A DNA stretch of 64,000 nucleotides from Pseudorasbora parva. Its lineage: Eukaryota > Chordata > Actinopteri > Cypriniformes > Gobionidae. Location of the stretch: assembly GCF_024679245.1 (NCBI RefSeq), contig NC_090178.1, forward strand, positions 49,418,831-49,482,830. The letters are read 5' to 3'. Under the pieces are notes generated by a model, which saw only the letters and a program-made list of their open reading frames with translations, had not been told where the DNA came from and ran no database searches. Made by a program: the position numbers and the translations under genes. This document shows, in pieces, positions 1 through 12,521 of the stretch. Position 1 is the stretch's first letter; each line of letters begins with the position of its first letter.

Positions 1-370
1 GAATGAAAAAACAAATTCCTTAACATTGCTATATATTTATTTATCTTAAAATTCCAAGTAAAAGACTATACAAGAGCAATGCATTCAATAAAACCTTGAA
101 AATATAAAGTACACACACACACACACACAAATAAATAAGTATAAACCAACAACAAAGAAACACAGTATACGATTTCTATGTATGCATAAGCTCGTCTTCA
201 CTGAATGATGAAGTGTCCGTGTTTTCTCAGCTGTCGCAAATGTTTACGAATGTTGGAGCTCTGAAACGTCGCAAATTTGTGTCGCGGCTGATGTGAAGGG
301 TTTTGACGCGAAATATTCGCTTATTCGTTACGCTTTTTCGTTACGCGTCCGGAACGGACCTTAAGGAGTT
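1..370. other. AT-rich non-coding stretch with a short (AC)n
   Basis: No exon is recognisable. It contains a short AC dinucleotide run at 111-129. It is presumably mtf1 intron or upstream sequence, since the first mtf1 exon seen is at 16155 and encodes zinc finger 1, not the N terminus. Confidence 0.5.
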
Positions 371-560
371 AAAATGTATTAAGTATTATTTTCTTATTAT
401 TGATTACCCAAAAGTTTTAATTCATACTGAAAGCCAGAGGGCGCCCTCGAGCGGAAAAACGCCACATTTGCCTCAGAGAAGTAACTGACGTTAGTTTTCA
501 GGAAATCAATGATGTGAAGCTGACGCTGTAAACAGAAGATAGAGACGCTTTGATTAAACA
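371..560. repeat. Interspersed repeat, uninterrupted copy
   Basis: This stretch is nearly identical to 9382-9493 joined to 9719-9790. Both copies share the motif AAGCCAGAGGGCGCCCTCGA and the following GTTTTCAGGAAATCAATGAT. It is the empty-site version of the second copy, which carries a 220-bp insertion. The family is not identified. Confidence 0.7.
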
Positions 561-1778
561 TGACGATAATAAACACGACTGCAGCTAAATATAGTGTATT
601 TGAGTTCTTCAAGCCGTCAAGGGTATTTTCATAATAATAAAGTATATTATAATGCAGTGCTGATTGACATAGACTTCATCACTGTATAAAGTGCTATAAA
701 ATAACGCATCGTCTGCCTCACACTGATGAGAAGCCACATCAGCTCACACACACTCGACTGACGATATGAAGTGAGGTAAAGCATGTTATTAAACGTTGTC
801 TTTTGTTGAACAGGCTTATGAACGCTTGACTAGTTTGTGAAGATGTTTGACTCGTGTTGCTTTTTCAAACGCTCGTTATAAGCGACTCAAACTCGCAGTC
901 TTTCAGACGGAGCAGCGTTTATCACAGAGCCGCTCTTCGCTAACACAGTATTTCATTTAAATCGCAGCCTTTGAGCTTTCATAATCGCACACAAGCCAGA
1001 TCGCGATCGCGATTGCGGTTCGATTTCGATTAATCGTGCGGCCCTAATTTTCACCAAAATTGAATAGCCCATAAAATTAGTTTTTAGGAATATTTGAGCA
1101 TGCAATATATCAAAAGAATGAGCTGATCCTCTTCTTTTAAACAAAAAAAAACATGTTTTGTTTTATTCTAGCTTCTTGCATTCCTTTTATGTCAACACTT
1201 GAAAATGAGTAAGTTTCATAAAAAAGCAACACAACACCTGTTTGAACAAAAAGCTGAGAAAATCAGGTGTGTGTGAAAGACTGACTCCAGATCAGATTCA
1301 GAGATGATCAGACACAGATGAGGAGATCGAGTCCATCTACACCTCTAATGCTTCAGTCCTGCTCCTCATCCTGCTCCTCATCTCATTCTCTAACATTAGA
1401 TAGATTAGATTAATATGATGCTTAATGTTGACGATCACGTTATTTTTCATATGCATCTGCTTACATGCGATCGCTTGTTTTACTGCGTCTTCTCCTGTGT
1501 TTTGCTCAGGAGATTCAGTGCTCATTCAGGAGATGTGTAATAGCGCCCCCTAGTGTCGGACAGTGAAAACACGGAAACCTGGAAAATTACGTTTTTGGCC
1601 GGGAAGCGTTTTCTCACAAATAACGGAAAATTCTGTGTTTGGCGTGGAAAGAGTTAAAGTGTGTGATGTTGCACCAGTGTTAGTCCGGGAACAAACACAT
1701 CACAATATTCCTTATTGATAATTATTAATACGTGAATTAAAGGGGCGGGGCCGGTTTGAGTTAGTGTTGAAACTTGCG
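560..1778. other. Non-coding, transposon remnants
   Basis: No coding exon is seen. At 982-1046 lies a terminal sequence ending ATTAATCGTGCGGCCCTA, the reverse complement of the TAGGGC(C/T)GCACGATTAATC ends seen on many fish hAT-type elements. The rest is unassigned. Confidence 0.5.
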
Positions 1779-2036
1779 GTTATAATAAGGGGTGGGACAT
1801 TTCCCAAACACCAATCATAACACACTGCTCCAGCTGACCAATCAGAGCACGGTGTGGTTTTCAGAAGGCGGGGCTTCAAAGAGACAGGAACTAAACAGAG
1901 TTACTGACAGACTGGGAAGAGAGGAGCCGCAACAATGGAGAATATGAGGATAATCAACATTCAAGCAGGAAAAGCTGCTCTAGTAGAGCCAGAGACAATA
2001 GCAAGAGTTTGAGAAAGGGCATATTAGGTCCTCTTT
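1779..2036 (+). repeat. Interspersed repeat, copy 1 of an inverted pair
   Basis: The stretch from GGGGTGGGACATTTCCCAAA to AGGTCCTCTTTAA is repeated in inverted orientation at 12209-12455. Shared landmarks are AGTTACTGACAGACTGGGAA and ATTCAAGCAGGAAAAGCTGC. The end resembles the common fish element that finishes TTAAAGAGGACCTA when read on the other strand. It is not coding. Confidence 0.7.
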
Positions 2037-2438
2037 AACCTCAAACAGCAGATGTTTTGTCTGTGCTTGTCGGACTGGTAAGGCCAGTTGTGTTTCCGTC
2101 AGTCGGGCATGTTTGAGAGATTTGCTTGTTCAGTGAAAGCAGATCAGATAAGCAGGTTTAGAGGATGTGTTCAGCTCCAGGCCTGTGTTTGTTCATCACC
2201 ACAGGATCTGTGTTTCCACATGATTTCACATCAGACCTCTGGATCCAGCCATTTTCAGCCTTTAGGGTGGGTTGCTGGTCCAACTTACCCCAACTGTGAG
2301 TCTTGCAAAATCACAAGAGGACTGTGTTTTTTGCCCAACCTACATTAGTCCTGACCACAGACTGAAGCTCAGTGTTTCCCACAGATTCGAAAGCAATTTG
2401 TGGGGGGTATAAAAAATATTACTCCTCAAAATATGTAA
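2037..2438. other. Non-coding, nothing recognised
   Basis: No exon with splice sites, RNA gene or clear repeat boundary could be identified. The one open frame here has no recognisable protein character. Confidence 0.4.
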
Positions 2439-2576
2439 GGGATAATCCACGGCTAGCCATGCATTAAAGGATTTTAATGCACGGCGTAAAGGCGAAGAAC
2501 CGCCCGAAGCGAAGCGGAGGAGCCTCTAGGTCGTGCATTAAAATCATTTAATGCATGGCTAGCCGTGGATTATCCC
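2439..2576. repeat. 138-bp near-perfect foldback
   Basis: The left arm (2439-2483, starting GGGATAATCCACGGCTAGCC) and right arm (2532-2576, ending GGCTAGCCGTGGATTATCCC) pair over 45 bp with one mismatch, separated by a 48-bp loop. This is a hairpin of the kind found inside foldback MITEs. It is probably part of a larger element, because the inverted motif CCATGGTTA/AACCATGG recurs at 2584-2592 and 3536-3543. Confidence 0.8.
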
Positions 2577-2793
2577 GCTTATCCCATGGTTATTTGCCAA
2601 GTTAAAAACAAGTTAAAGCTGTAACTGATGCTTTTTAACAGACGGGTTAAAATGACGGTTGTTTTCTTGTTAGTTCTAGCACACCGTCGCTTTAAATAAA
2701 GTAGAGCCATCGAAATGTTTTTATATGAACAAATTACCACATTTATTTAAATTCATTATTAAAAGAGAGACAGAGAACTGAAAGAGAAAGATC

Positions 2794-2846
<53 letters not shown>

Positions 2847-3932
2847 TGGGTTCGCTCTCCTCTTTATGTCAGTCTGAAGATCCCCTCGTTGCTTAAGCAT
2901 ATCGAACATAACTAAATGATTATTTAATGGATTTATTAAAATTATGTATGAATGACAGGCAACACTGCAGTGACAAGGCAATCTTTATTTGAACGAATCA
3001 TCATTATGTAGCCTAGTGTGAAATAAACCCCGCGTCAGCCTATAAAGACACATTCCATTTAATGCGTTAAATTAAATAATAATATAGGTGCTCGAGTCTG
3101 TCAGTGTAGGTGTCACGACCATCATAGGATGTAAAAAACGCACGACACACGGCGACATGTTCCGCAACTCGGTGTCATGCAGGTGTCATATGTCAGTGTT
3201 TGTCGCAATAATGTCAGTGATATGACAATGAAGACCGCATGTGCCACGGATGTGCCAATACGCGCATACTTATAGATATGTACACATACCTGCGCATAGT
3301 GACATATGCCATTGGCTTCTGTGTGTCACGTCATATCTCATGTCACTTAATGTTGCCATAGATATGTATACATGTGTTTGATACTGCCAGCTGCCACTGT
3401 AACTGTGTTACTATGGTTACCAGTGTTTATAGTGGCGGATTAATTTCGAACTGTAATCAAACTGACTGGAACTACCTGCGCATTAAACGGTTTTACTGCA
3501 CACCTTCCAGCCAATCAGAATCGAGTATTAAAACAAACCATGGTATAATAAATATTATCAAACTAAAATATGGAACATTTATTTAATTGAAAAATAGTTG
3601 TACGGTCACATTTGATTATGATAGTAAGAAATACCTCAGGGCTAAATATAAAAAGAGCTTAACATTAATGTTAACAATGTTGCATCTCCATCACTCCATA
3701 ATAAAATGATACTGTAAATGTGGTTGACGTAATAATCAATGCACACTATGCTGTACTGTTTACCAAAAATGTATGTGAATACCTGTATAGCGAAGCTGCT
3801 GTCTGTCCGTTTAAGCCATTCAAATGTATTGAGAGCGCTGGTTTGTTTTGAACAATTGAGAGCGGCGTGAACTGCGTGAGCTGCCGCGAGATGAACGCAT
3901 GTCGCAACTCAGTTACGATCGAATGCAACGCA

Positions 3933-3934
<2 letters not shown>
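2577..3934. mobile_element. Transposon-like non-coding sequence with (GA)n
   Basis: A GA dinucleotide run lies at about 2796-2840. The motif CAATCAGAATCGAGTATT at 3513-3530 is frequent near the ends of fish DNA transposons, and the flanking CCATGG-containing inverted motifs at 2584 and 3536 suggest element termini. The element is not classified and no gene is seen. Confidence 0.4.

Positions 3935-3970
<36 letters not shown>
3935..3970. repeat. (GT)n microsatellite
   Basis: Uninterrupted GT dinucleotide run followed by a short GA run. It creates spurious CVCV or HTHT open frames on both strands. Confidence 0.95.
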
Positions 3971-3972
<2 letters not shown>

Positions 3973-4375
3973 GTGTGTGTGAGAGAGAGAGACAGACGCG
4001 CATGTTTCATTCTTCACAGTCTACTCCATATCGCAACTTGATTAAGTTTACAGCCCTAATTTTGTTTTATTCATCCAAAATTTGCCTGATTTTGTCACAT
4101 TCTGCCTTTTTTATGTAAAAGATACAAGTTAATATTCTATTTGTGTCTGAAATTAGTGTCTGTCAGTTATTATAATACATATGACATAAAAAAAATTGTC
4201 TAAATGATGTTGCATATTTCTCAAAAGTTCTTGTGATGATATTACGAGTTGACCACATCGAAAGAACCGAGTACTGATTCAGCCGTTGCCATCTTAGTGT
4301 TCCAGCGAGTCTCGCATTCCTGTTTGAGGCTGCGTGGCGGGTGGCGCTGCAAACCAGAATGCTTCAAATATGTCA

Positions 4376-4702
4376 TCAGTGACTTACACTGATTAATACA
4401 TTCTCTAACGAATCTTCCTCCTCCTCATCAATTCCCTTCTTTAAAGTGTGTTTCAGCACAGTGTTGAGAACGTGCGCATTACAGCTTCTGTGTTTCCAGC
4501 TGCTGAGAGCAGCCTTTATATTAGCGCCTTGATCGCTAACAAACACGAGTTTGTCTATTTCAGCGTGTGATAGTCCGATAGTTTCAACAGTCCCGTTTTT
4601 ATGTTTGCGGCCGTTTTTGAGCCAAATGGGAAAGCACTGGTCATATTCCCCGGCTGTGAAACATCCAGTCTTCATCTGTGAAGTGGAGAGTAGGGCTGTC
4701 AA
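4376..4702 (-). pseudogene. hAT transposase fragment
   Basis: The - strand frame of 108 residues contains KLVFVSDQGANIKAALSSW followed by SCNAHVLNTVLKHTL. This matches the hAT transposase arrangement of a D-x-G-A-N-(I/M)-K-A block and then a C-x-x-H-x-L-N block (ZBED/Hermes-like). Only this piece of a transposase normally above 500 residues is present, with no N-terminal BED finger or C-terminal dimerisation domain. The motif TAGGGCTGTCAA at 4692-4703 next to its start resembles a hAT terminal repeat, so this may be the edge of a decayed element. Confidence 0.6.
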
Positions 4703-6764
4703 CTAATATTCTGTATTCAAATAGTTTTTAAAAAACTAAGTTTGAAGGTGAAAATTAATATTCGAATAAAAAAAAAAGTGGGGGAAAAAGGGGTGTGGGG
4801 TAGTAGAGGCGTGGCTGTCTGCATTGCGAGTGAGCGCGCGCATTGGGGTTCAGGGACAGGTCACAGGAGTCACCGCTGAAAGTTGACGCGTCTTGCACAT
4901 AGACCGTAAAAAAATATGGACGACTCGACATCATCCGTTTCCGCTTGCCATATTTGAAGCTTTCAGGCGGCCTTGCACGGCGCGGACATCTTGGGACCGA
5001 GTCTGCGCAGTAGCGATTTCGGGACCGGAGTTGCGCAGTAGAGCGCAGGAAGTAGAGCAGGAAGTACAGTCGCGATATCAAAAGCCCGCCCACACTCTCG
5101 CAGATGCAGAACAATTAATTATGTTGGTGTGAAATAAACAGTTATGGAAATGTAGAAATTAAAGCTAAATCTCTAATCTGCTCCCAAAAATTTCGAAAAA
5201 AGTCCGTTAGTGCCTCAGTGACAACTTCACTCAGAGAAGACGTCAGTCTCAGCTGTCAATCATGACGTCACACCCCCCGTTTTTATAGCATCAAATAACT
5301 AACTCAAACTAAACTTATTTTTAAAACAAACACCTGAAATGAAATCATCGTGATAATAACTGCCTTCAGTGACATACACTAACTTTGGGGGAAATTTTTT
5401 GAAGTGTAATTTTATTATTTTGTTTGCCTCGCGCCCATTAGAAAACACAGAGGGGCGGCTATACTGGGACCGGCCACCGGGGGGCGATCGAGGCGCGAAA
5501 GCTTCAGTAAATGAGAGGGAGACTGCAGGCTTGGTCTTGCATGGAAGATGGCAGAAATGCCACAGGCAGAGAAAACCATTTTAAAGCCCCACTTGGCTAC
5601 TTTTGCTCTCGGGGTCCCCCTACAGTTTGGAAAAAATAATGTCCTCAACTACTGTCGTAAGCTGTCGTCCTACATCAGGGGACGCCATCGCGCGTGCATT
5701 TGTTGACATGACAACCCTGATAGCCCTGAACTAGTGATGCGCGGGTCGTCTCATAACCCGCGGACCCCGTATGTCTATTTAATGGTCGCGGGTGCAGGGC
5801 GGGCTGTAAAAATATATCCAGTGGTGCGGTGCGGGCCAAATAACTTCATAAAAGCGTCCCGCGGGTCGGTGCAGCACTAACAGTTCCCCTGAACACTGCA
5901 GGAGGAGTTCGAGTTCTTCTGGCGTCGCGTGTGAAATGTCTTCATCCCAGGTAACGTTACAGTCAGTGGCTTATGCTTCAGCAGGTCATATGAATATAAT
6001 TTCATGGGTTTTATTTTTTTCAAACGCCAAATAATCGCGATGCTCACGTTTACAAGCCAGCGTCATTATAGTAGTCTATTGGTTAGCGTTTTCCAGAATC
6101 TATATGATACTTCAGTTCAATGTTTGAGTGGCTCACCGTAACAAGCAGGACAGCATCGGTCGGGCACGCCTCCTTCAGCTCACGCCGACGAGCAAACGCT
6201 GGTCACATGTTGATCCTCGTCCTGCCTTTAATCACAGCACTCTCTCGTTTCCTCTTACTGCTTTCCTCCAACAAAACCTTCTCTTTCTTATTTGTCTCTG
6301 CTGCTTCGACATGACTATATTATCCGACGAACAAAGTTGGGCTCGCACGTCTGAATGTAAGGAAGTGTGTGTGTTGGTGGAAGTGACGTATGTGCCGTAA
6401 AGCAGTCGAATTTTGTAGTTCTTTTTGTTCTCGGGTTACTACCCGAAACCCGAAGTTTAAAAGTACGATTAAAAACGATACAGACCCCATCAGGCTATGG
6501 CAGACGTGTCATTCAACCTATTGTAAATCGATTTATCATCACAAGAGTCTTAAAAAATATATTATGAAGGTTGAAAAGTTACCTAGTGCTGCTTTAACTA
6601 GGGATAATATATTACAACAAAATATTGTTTTCGAATTTTTGGACTCATAAAAATCGAATATTCGTTTATTTAAATTAGATATTTTGAGAAAATGAGAGAC
6701 TTTTTTTTTTTTTTTATCAACATGTCACCATTTCTGAACAAGCTTATGATTAGTCAATGTACAC
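4703..6764. other. Non-coding, several transposon ends
   Basis: No exon is recognised. At 4903-4922 is GACCGTAAAAAAATATGGAC, the same terminal motif found inverted at 10760-10780. At 5735-5760 is GTGATGCGCGGGTC, the same end seen inverted at 20845-20862. These mark fragments of two DNA transposon families. Confidence 0.45.
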
Positions 6765-6951
6765 ACTAGGGCTGCACGATTTGGGGAAAATATATAACTG
6801 CGATTATTCTGGGTAAAATTGCGATTGCGATTTAAAATGCGATTATTGTTGTTATTATTATTTTACAAATGAAAAGTTTGTGGATATAACATTTTGTGTT
6901 TTTATATTAATGTGACTAATAATAATTATTATGATTATTATTACTGCTAAA
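6765..6951. mobile_element. hAT-like 5' end, TAGGGCTGCACGATT type
   Basis: The stretch starts with TAGGGCTGCACGATTT and continues with the TGCGATT-rich sequence typical of this family. Its far end was not located and the element is interrupted by the transposon at 6952-8131. Confidence 0.45.
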
Positions 6952-8131
6952 TAGTGTTGTCACGATACCAAAATTATGACTTCGATACGATACCAGACTA
7001 AAATATCGATATATCGATACTAAATCGATACCACAGTAAAAAAGAAAAAAAGATAAGATGCTTAATATGACAACAGAACTTGTTATTATTCATTGTTATT
7101 TTTTACTAAAAATTCATGTGGCCAGCATGTTCCTTAGGGTTGGGCATCGGTTTGATTTGAACAATTATTGATCAATTGATCAATTACTATTAAAATTATC
7201 TCACAAATTTTTGCTATCTCAATGTATTTTTTACAACGGGGTAATTGTGTTGCAATAGCTTACACACAGCACAAGAAAGCTTGATTTCGAATGGTAAATT
7301 GAATTAAAAAAGACGAGTAAACAGTAATAAGAACAAATAAACAGATTACAAACAATAGCACAAATAAATGCAATAGAATAGAAGATACAAATTAAACAGA
7401 CTGCTTTATTTTTTCAGGTAGGTCTAACATTCAGCTAAGAAACTGAATAAAAAAATGCATAGTAATTACATTTAAAACAACACTGGATAATGTTCTTTGT
7501 AAAAAATTCAATAGCGTACAGATGAAACTATTAAAGTTACACAAGTTGATCAGTCAAGAGCAGTTGATCGTTTGTCTTTTTGTAGTTTGAATAACAAATG
7601 ACTGCTGTCCCTTTAAGACTAACAGACGCATGGATCCTAAACACTGTTCCTGTTACTCGTTCTTCCTGAACTGTTTGCGACTGTGTTTATGTTAATACTC
7701 TTCCAGATGTGCTCTGATAATTCTTTGAGTGTATTTGACCAATAATAAGCTGGAAAAAGAAGCAAATGTTTGCACTTGTATCATGTCAGAGGCGGCTTTA
7801 TTACGGTAGGCTGTGTGTGTGCGCTTCAGATGTGGAGCACGAAATCTGCGGGGATTAGTAGAATTAATTTATGTGCAATCCCGCACGAAATTCAGACCGA
7901 TCACACACTAACACTAACACACTGTCATGAGGAAAAAAGTCCAGCAGAACGTGCGCTCGCCGTGCTCAGAGGTTAACCGGGCTGAGGGAGAATATGCCGG
8001 TGTGTGTCAGCTCGCTGACGGTCGGAGAGGAGAGCGCATCTGGTATCGATACTGTAAAAACTGAGAATCGTATCGTTTCAGATATTCCAGTATCGATACA
8101 TATCGAAATATCGATATTTTTGACAACACTA
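6952..8131. mobile_element. Non-autonomous hAT-like element, 1180 bp
   Basis: Terminal inverted repeats are TAGTGTTGTCACGATACC at the left and TATTTTTGACAACACTA at the right. The flanking 8-bp sequences CTGCTAAA and CTACTAAA differ at one base and look like a hAT target duplication. The interior has many CGATAC/TATCGA motifs and no transposase. A second start motif (TAGGGTTGGGCATCGG, 7136) suggests a nested element. Confidence 0.7.
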
Positions 8132-8307
8132 CTACTAAAAATATTTTTAAAAATAAGAAATATTACCATTACAATAAAATGTTCATAATTACATAATTAA
8201 AAAGGAGTATGTCAGAATAAATATTAAAATATAATACTAATTATTATTATTAATTTTGTAATATTTTACAAAAAACTTATTTTACAAAAAAAAAAACTGC
8301 TGGGTTA

Positions 8308-8950
8308 GGCCGGAGACACACTGCAAGCGTGGCGTTTCTGCTGCGTGTCAGTCGCGGGGCGGCTGCGCGGCGTTTTATCTGTCTTTGCACACCAGAAGCG
8401 TGTCTGACGTGGCGCTGCTGCTGCTATTAATGTACAGGGAAGCCCTATACTTCATGTTAAATATAAATATATAGCCTATTGATACAGCAAAGACAACGTC
8501 GGCAGTAGCCTATTGACCATACATGTCTATGGTGTTGACGGCAAAATAGGCTACAGAACATTTTGTTCTGTATTGACAGGTTTAATATTTCAAAATCGAT
8601 AATTATGTTGTTTTTTATCATTACAATTAGGCCTATATCTGCATTTATTTTAACCTACAGACTTTCAAACATAAAAATGTCATTTTTTAATATGTATTCA
8701 TGTCAAAATGGCATATAAACATCTTTTCCTATGCTATTCTGCCTAGAAACACTTTCAACACGCTCGCGTGTCGCGTGAAAAATAGGCGTCTCTTCTATTT
8801 GAAGCATGCACGTGTTTTCCGCTCGGCTCGGACCGCGCGGCTGACGCAGGCAGTATGCAAGCTCTAACCGGTTAACATGGGAGCCGAAATAAAAACGGAC
8901 ACGCCACGCAGCCGAGACGCTCATGACATGCTTGCAGTGTGTCCCCGGCC
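8308..8950. mobile_element. TTA-flanked MITE, 643 bp
   Basis: The ends GGCCGGAGACACACTGCAAG and CTTGCAGTGTGTCCCCGGCC are inverted repeats, flanked by TTA at 8305-8307 and 8951-8953. A 3-bp TTA duplication suggests the PIF/Harbinger group. No transposase frame is present. Confidence 0.75.
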
Positions 8951-9039
8951 TTACCTATTAATATGCAGACAGCCTATGACTAAAACATTACAAAGGTCTA
9001 TGCCTAAGGAGTTATTGCAAAAAAAAAAATAAAAGATAT

Positions 9040-9109
9040 ATGTGTGTGTGTGCGCGTGAGTGTGTGTGTGTGTGTGAGTGTGTGTGTGTGTGTGTGTGCG
9101 CGCGTGAGT

Positions 9110-9208
<99 letters not shown>

Positions 9209-9239
9209 TGTGTGTGTGTGTGTGTGAGTGTGTGTGTGT
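9040..9239. repeat. Long (TG)n microsatellite
   Basis: About 200 bp of TG repeat with occasional TGAG and CGCG interruptions. It explains the poly-VC and poly-HT open frames on the two strands. Confidence 0.97.
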
Positions 9240-9381
9240 TGTTAATCTGTGAGATCAATTTCTTAAAGTCTGTCTTTAATATGAAATATGAACCTCTTGT
9301 GCATCCACTGTGGGTGAAAAACTCCTGTTCATTGAAGAAAAACATGAATAAATTTATAATTTTTTAAGTTTATCAAGTTTT

Positions 9382-9790
9382 AAAATGTATTAAGTATTAT
9401 TTACTTATTATTGATTACCCAAAAGTTTTAATTCACACTGAAAGCCAGAGGGCGCCCTCGAGCGGAAAACGCCACATTTGCCTCAGAGAAGTACATTTAC
9501 ATTTAATCATTTAGCAGACGCTTTTATCCAAAGCGACTTACAAAAAAGGGTAGAGCAATAGAAGCAACGAAACAAACAAGGCCAACAACCTGTAAGAGCT
9601 GTAAGAAGTCTCAGTTAATTAGCACATTACACAACAATTTTTTTAAATATTTTTTTTAGACATCTACAACAAAAACTCACATACGCAAAATGCCGAACAC
9701 TGGATTTTGATAAAAGTAATGACGTTAGTTTTCAGGAAATCAATGATGTGAAGCTGATGCGTTAAACAGAAGATAGAGACACTTTGATTA
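9382..9790. repeat. Second copy of the 371-560 repeat, interrupted
   Basis: The two halves (9382-9493 and 9719-9790) align with 371-560. The interruption at 9494-9713 is flanked by AAGTA on both sides, which fits a target-site duplication. Confidence 0.75.
9494..9713. mobile_element. SINE-like insertion, 220 bp
   Basis: The insertion contains GCAGACGCTTTTATCCAAAG, a motif spread through fish genomes that I associate with the conserved core of V-SINE/HE1-type SINEs (family name from memory). It interrupts an older repeat and is bounded by AAGTA direct repeats. It has no tRNA-like head that I can identify. Confidence 0.55.
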
Positions 9791-12208
9791 AATACTGCAA
9801 TTTTTTTAAATGCCTAAATTTTAAAAAAAGAATTTGGGTCTTCTCGGGTCAATTTGTAAAAGGCATATTTACTTTAAATTACCCGAGACCCGAGGCCACT
9901 AATACCGAACCCGACGCGTGTCCGAGACCCGAACCTACTCGGCTCTCGGGTCGGACCTCAGGTTTTCGCATCCAAGTGGACCCATGAAGACCTCTACACG
10001 GCCCACGCTTGAGTTCGCTGAGAGCGACCCGTTCTCTCACTAATGTGTGTAGAAGCGTCTGCAGGCCGAGAGCTGGAGTTATACACCTGTGGACATGAAG
10101 AGACTGAACACCTGAACCCAGGGATCTGGAGGAGCGGCTCAATACTAACGGCAATATAGTGAATATACTGTATATATTACGAGCCGTTGGACTGTTTTGG
10201 GTGCTATGAGTTCGTTTTGTGCTGTGATTAATGATGATGACTCAGTCTAAACCAAGCGGCAACCTCCCGCGATCTCTCTTGAAGCCAATACGGAAGTAAT
10301 GTAAACTGCAATTCCTCAACTGGCCTCTAGGGACAGGCTCCAGAAGGGAGCAGAATCTCATTGAGCCCCATGTTAAAATTCTCAACTTTAAAGCAGAAAA
10401 AAACATGTTTACAGCCTGGTACAAATTGTGGTTTTGGCTTATAAGGCTAATTTTGATCTTCATGACAACTCTGAGGGGGGTGAATTTTTTTTATAACTCA
10501 TTCGTTTACGTTATATAAAGCCTTAAGGTTCTGCATAATTAAGGGCGTGGTTACAAGTGGATAGCCATTTATCCGCCGTCTATAGTTATTGCGTCACCTC
10601 AGCTCCGCGCACATCCCGCCTTTTTGCCCATTTTCTGTTATCCGGGAGTGACACGCGTTGACTCGCCCACAAGATGGCAACGCCCAGCTCGGCCATACTT
10701 TAAGCTTCAGAACGGCTTATCAGAATCCTATGGGTGACGTCACGGACACTACGTCCATATTTTTTTACAGTCTATGGTCTAAACACACTCAGATGTCATA
10801 CAGAAAGCCTTACATATGCCCCAAACGCATGTGATAGATCTACTCTTTTAAACCGTCTGATATTATGTGACAATTCATGATGAACACGCTGAAGATGCAA
10901 AAACCAAAAATGCAAATATTGTCATAATCTAGTATTTCTCATGTGGATTGGCCACCGTGGAGCAGAAATGGCATAATTTGGTTGCAACAAATGGCTCCAG
11001 GTGGGTTATTTACATTACACAGACTTGCAAATGACAGTGTTTACTGCCTATTATGCCACACACACACACACACGCACGCACATATTGAGGTCATTCATCC
11101 CACACTAAAAATCCACACCGCTTTGTCTCATAATAACCCTAAATATATTGATATGCTTGAACTAGTATAGTTTTGTAAGCGTTATTGTGTTGCATGAGCT
11201 CATTTTATGTCGATTTTTATGCATTTTATGCCCAAATCAGGTGTTTTTCACATGACCTTTTAAATGTGACCCCTACCTGACCTTGAACATCCGTAACTGG
11301 TTTGACTGCAAAAACACTGAAATATTTACATTTTTTAATGAGTTTTGAATATAATGTATCAATATATGCTAACGTTGAAAAGGTTGGGGTCAGGTTGAAA
11401 GACTATTTTCTATGTGAATATATAGAAAAAGTTAATGTATTCAAATAGTTTTTATATTATAATAATATTTATGAAATTATTTTTATCAAAGCATCATTAC
11501 TCCAGTCTTCAGTGTGACATGATCCTTCACTAATCACTCTCATATGAGGATCTGATCATCAACACACACTTATGATTATTATCAGAGTTGAAAACAATCA
11601 TATTATTGTGGAAACTGACTGTGATATTTATTTTTCAGGATTCTTTGAGGAGTCTTTCCTGTCAATTTACTGTCAATATATTAAATCTATGAACAGAAAG
11701 TGAATAACGAGACTATATTAGAAGAACGATCTCTCATCGCAGCGTGAGATGAGTTCATCACACTGGAAATGAAAGGTCGAGTCAAGCGCATTGCATTGTG
11801 GGATACAATATTACATGGAGTTCATATTCCATGTTCGCAGAAAATATGCACAGTTTTGTACTTCAGACGTATGATATCGGTGGTGTGGAAGCCATTTGCC
11901 AGATGTATGCCAGGAAATGAGGAGAGGAAGAGTGGGTGGATTGGGAAATTAGCACACATGAGCAGCATGTGATTGAACCACTCTCTGACCAGTGTGCCAC
12001 TAAACCACACGGACTGATAAACATTCAGCAAGTCATTCTAGATAAAGTGTGTTTTGTTCAGTGTAGAGCCTGGCATCTGTGAGAGAATATTGTTTGTGGT
12101 GGTTTACTGGAGTTTGGTGGGAGAAAAAGGAAATGTTGTGTTTATTTGAGTCATGCTTTGCTCGTTTCTCCTTTGGGTACTGTAATGCCCATTTCACACA
12201 TGACACGC
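9791..12208. other. Non-coding, partly transposon-derived
   Basis: 10240-10785 resembles a fish DNA transposon: it begins near AACCAAGCGGCAACC and ends TATTTTTTTACAGTCTATGG. A short CA run lies at about 11058-11072. Nothing recognisable is seen from 10790 to 12208. Confidence 0.4.
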
Positions 12209-12455
12209 TTGCAGGACCTTTTCTCAAAGTCTTGCTGTTGTCTCTGGCTCTACTAGAGCAGGTTTTTCTGCTTGAATGTTGATTTTTCCTCATATTCTCC
12301 ATTGTTACGGCTCCTCTTTTCCCAGTCTGTCAGTAACTCTGTTTAGTCTCAATGAAGCCCCGCCTTCTGAAAACCACACCGTGCTCTGATTGGTAGGCTG
12401 GAGCAGTGTGTTGTGATTGGTGTTTGGGAAATGTCCCACCCCTTATATTACCATA
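12209..12455 (-). repeat. Interspersed repeat, copy 2 of an inverted pair
   Basis: This is the reverse complement of 1779-2036 with scattered differences. It carries the same 3' CTCTACTAGAGCAGG and CCCAGTCTGTCAGTAACTCT landmarks. The two copies are 10 kb apart in opposite orientation and are not coding. Confidence 0.7.
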
Positions 12456-12521
12456 ACTGCCAGTTTTAACCAAGCGTCACCTCCCCAATTTTCTGTTGAA
12501 GCCGATACTGAAGTGACTTAA

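Noticed and set aside
9004..9367. Cysteine/valine or histidine/threonine repeat proteins
   Set aside because: Translation of a (TG)n microsatellite.
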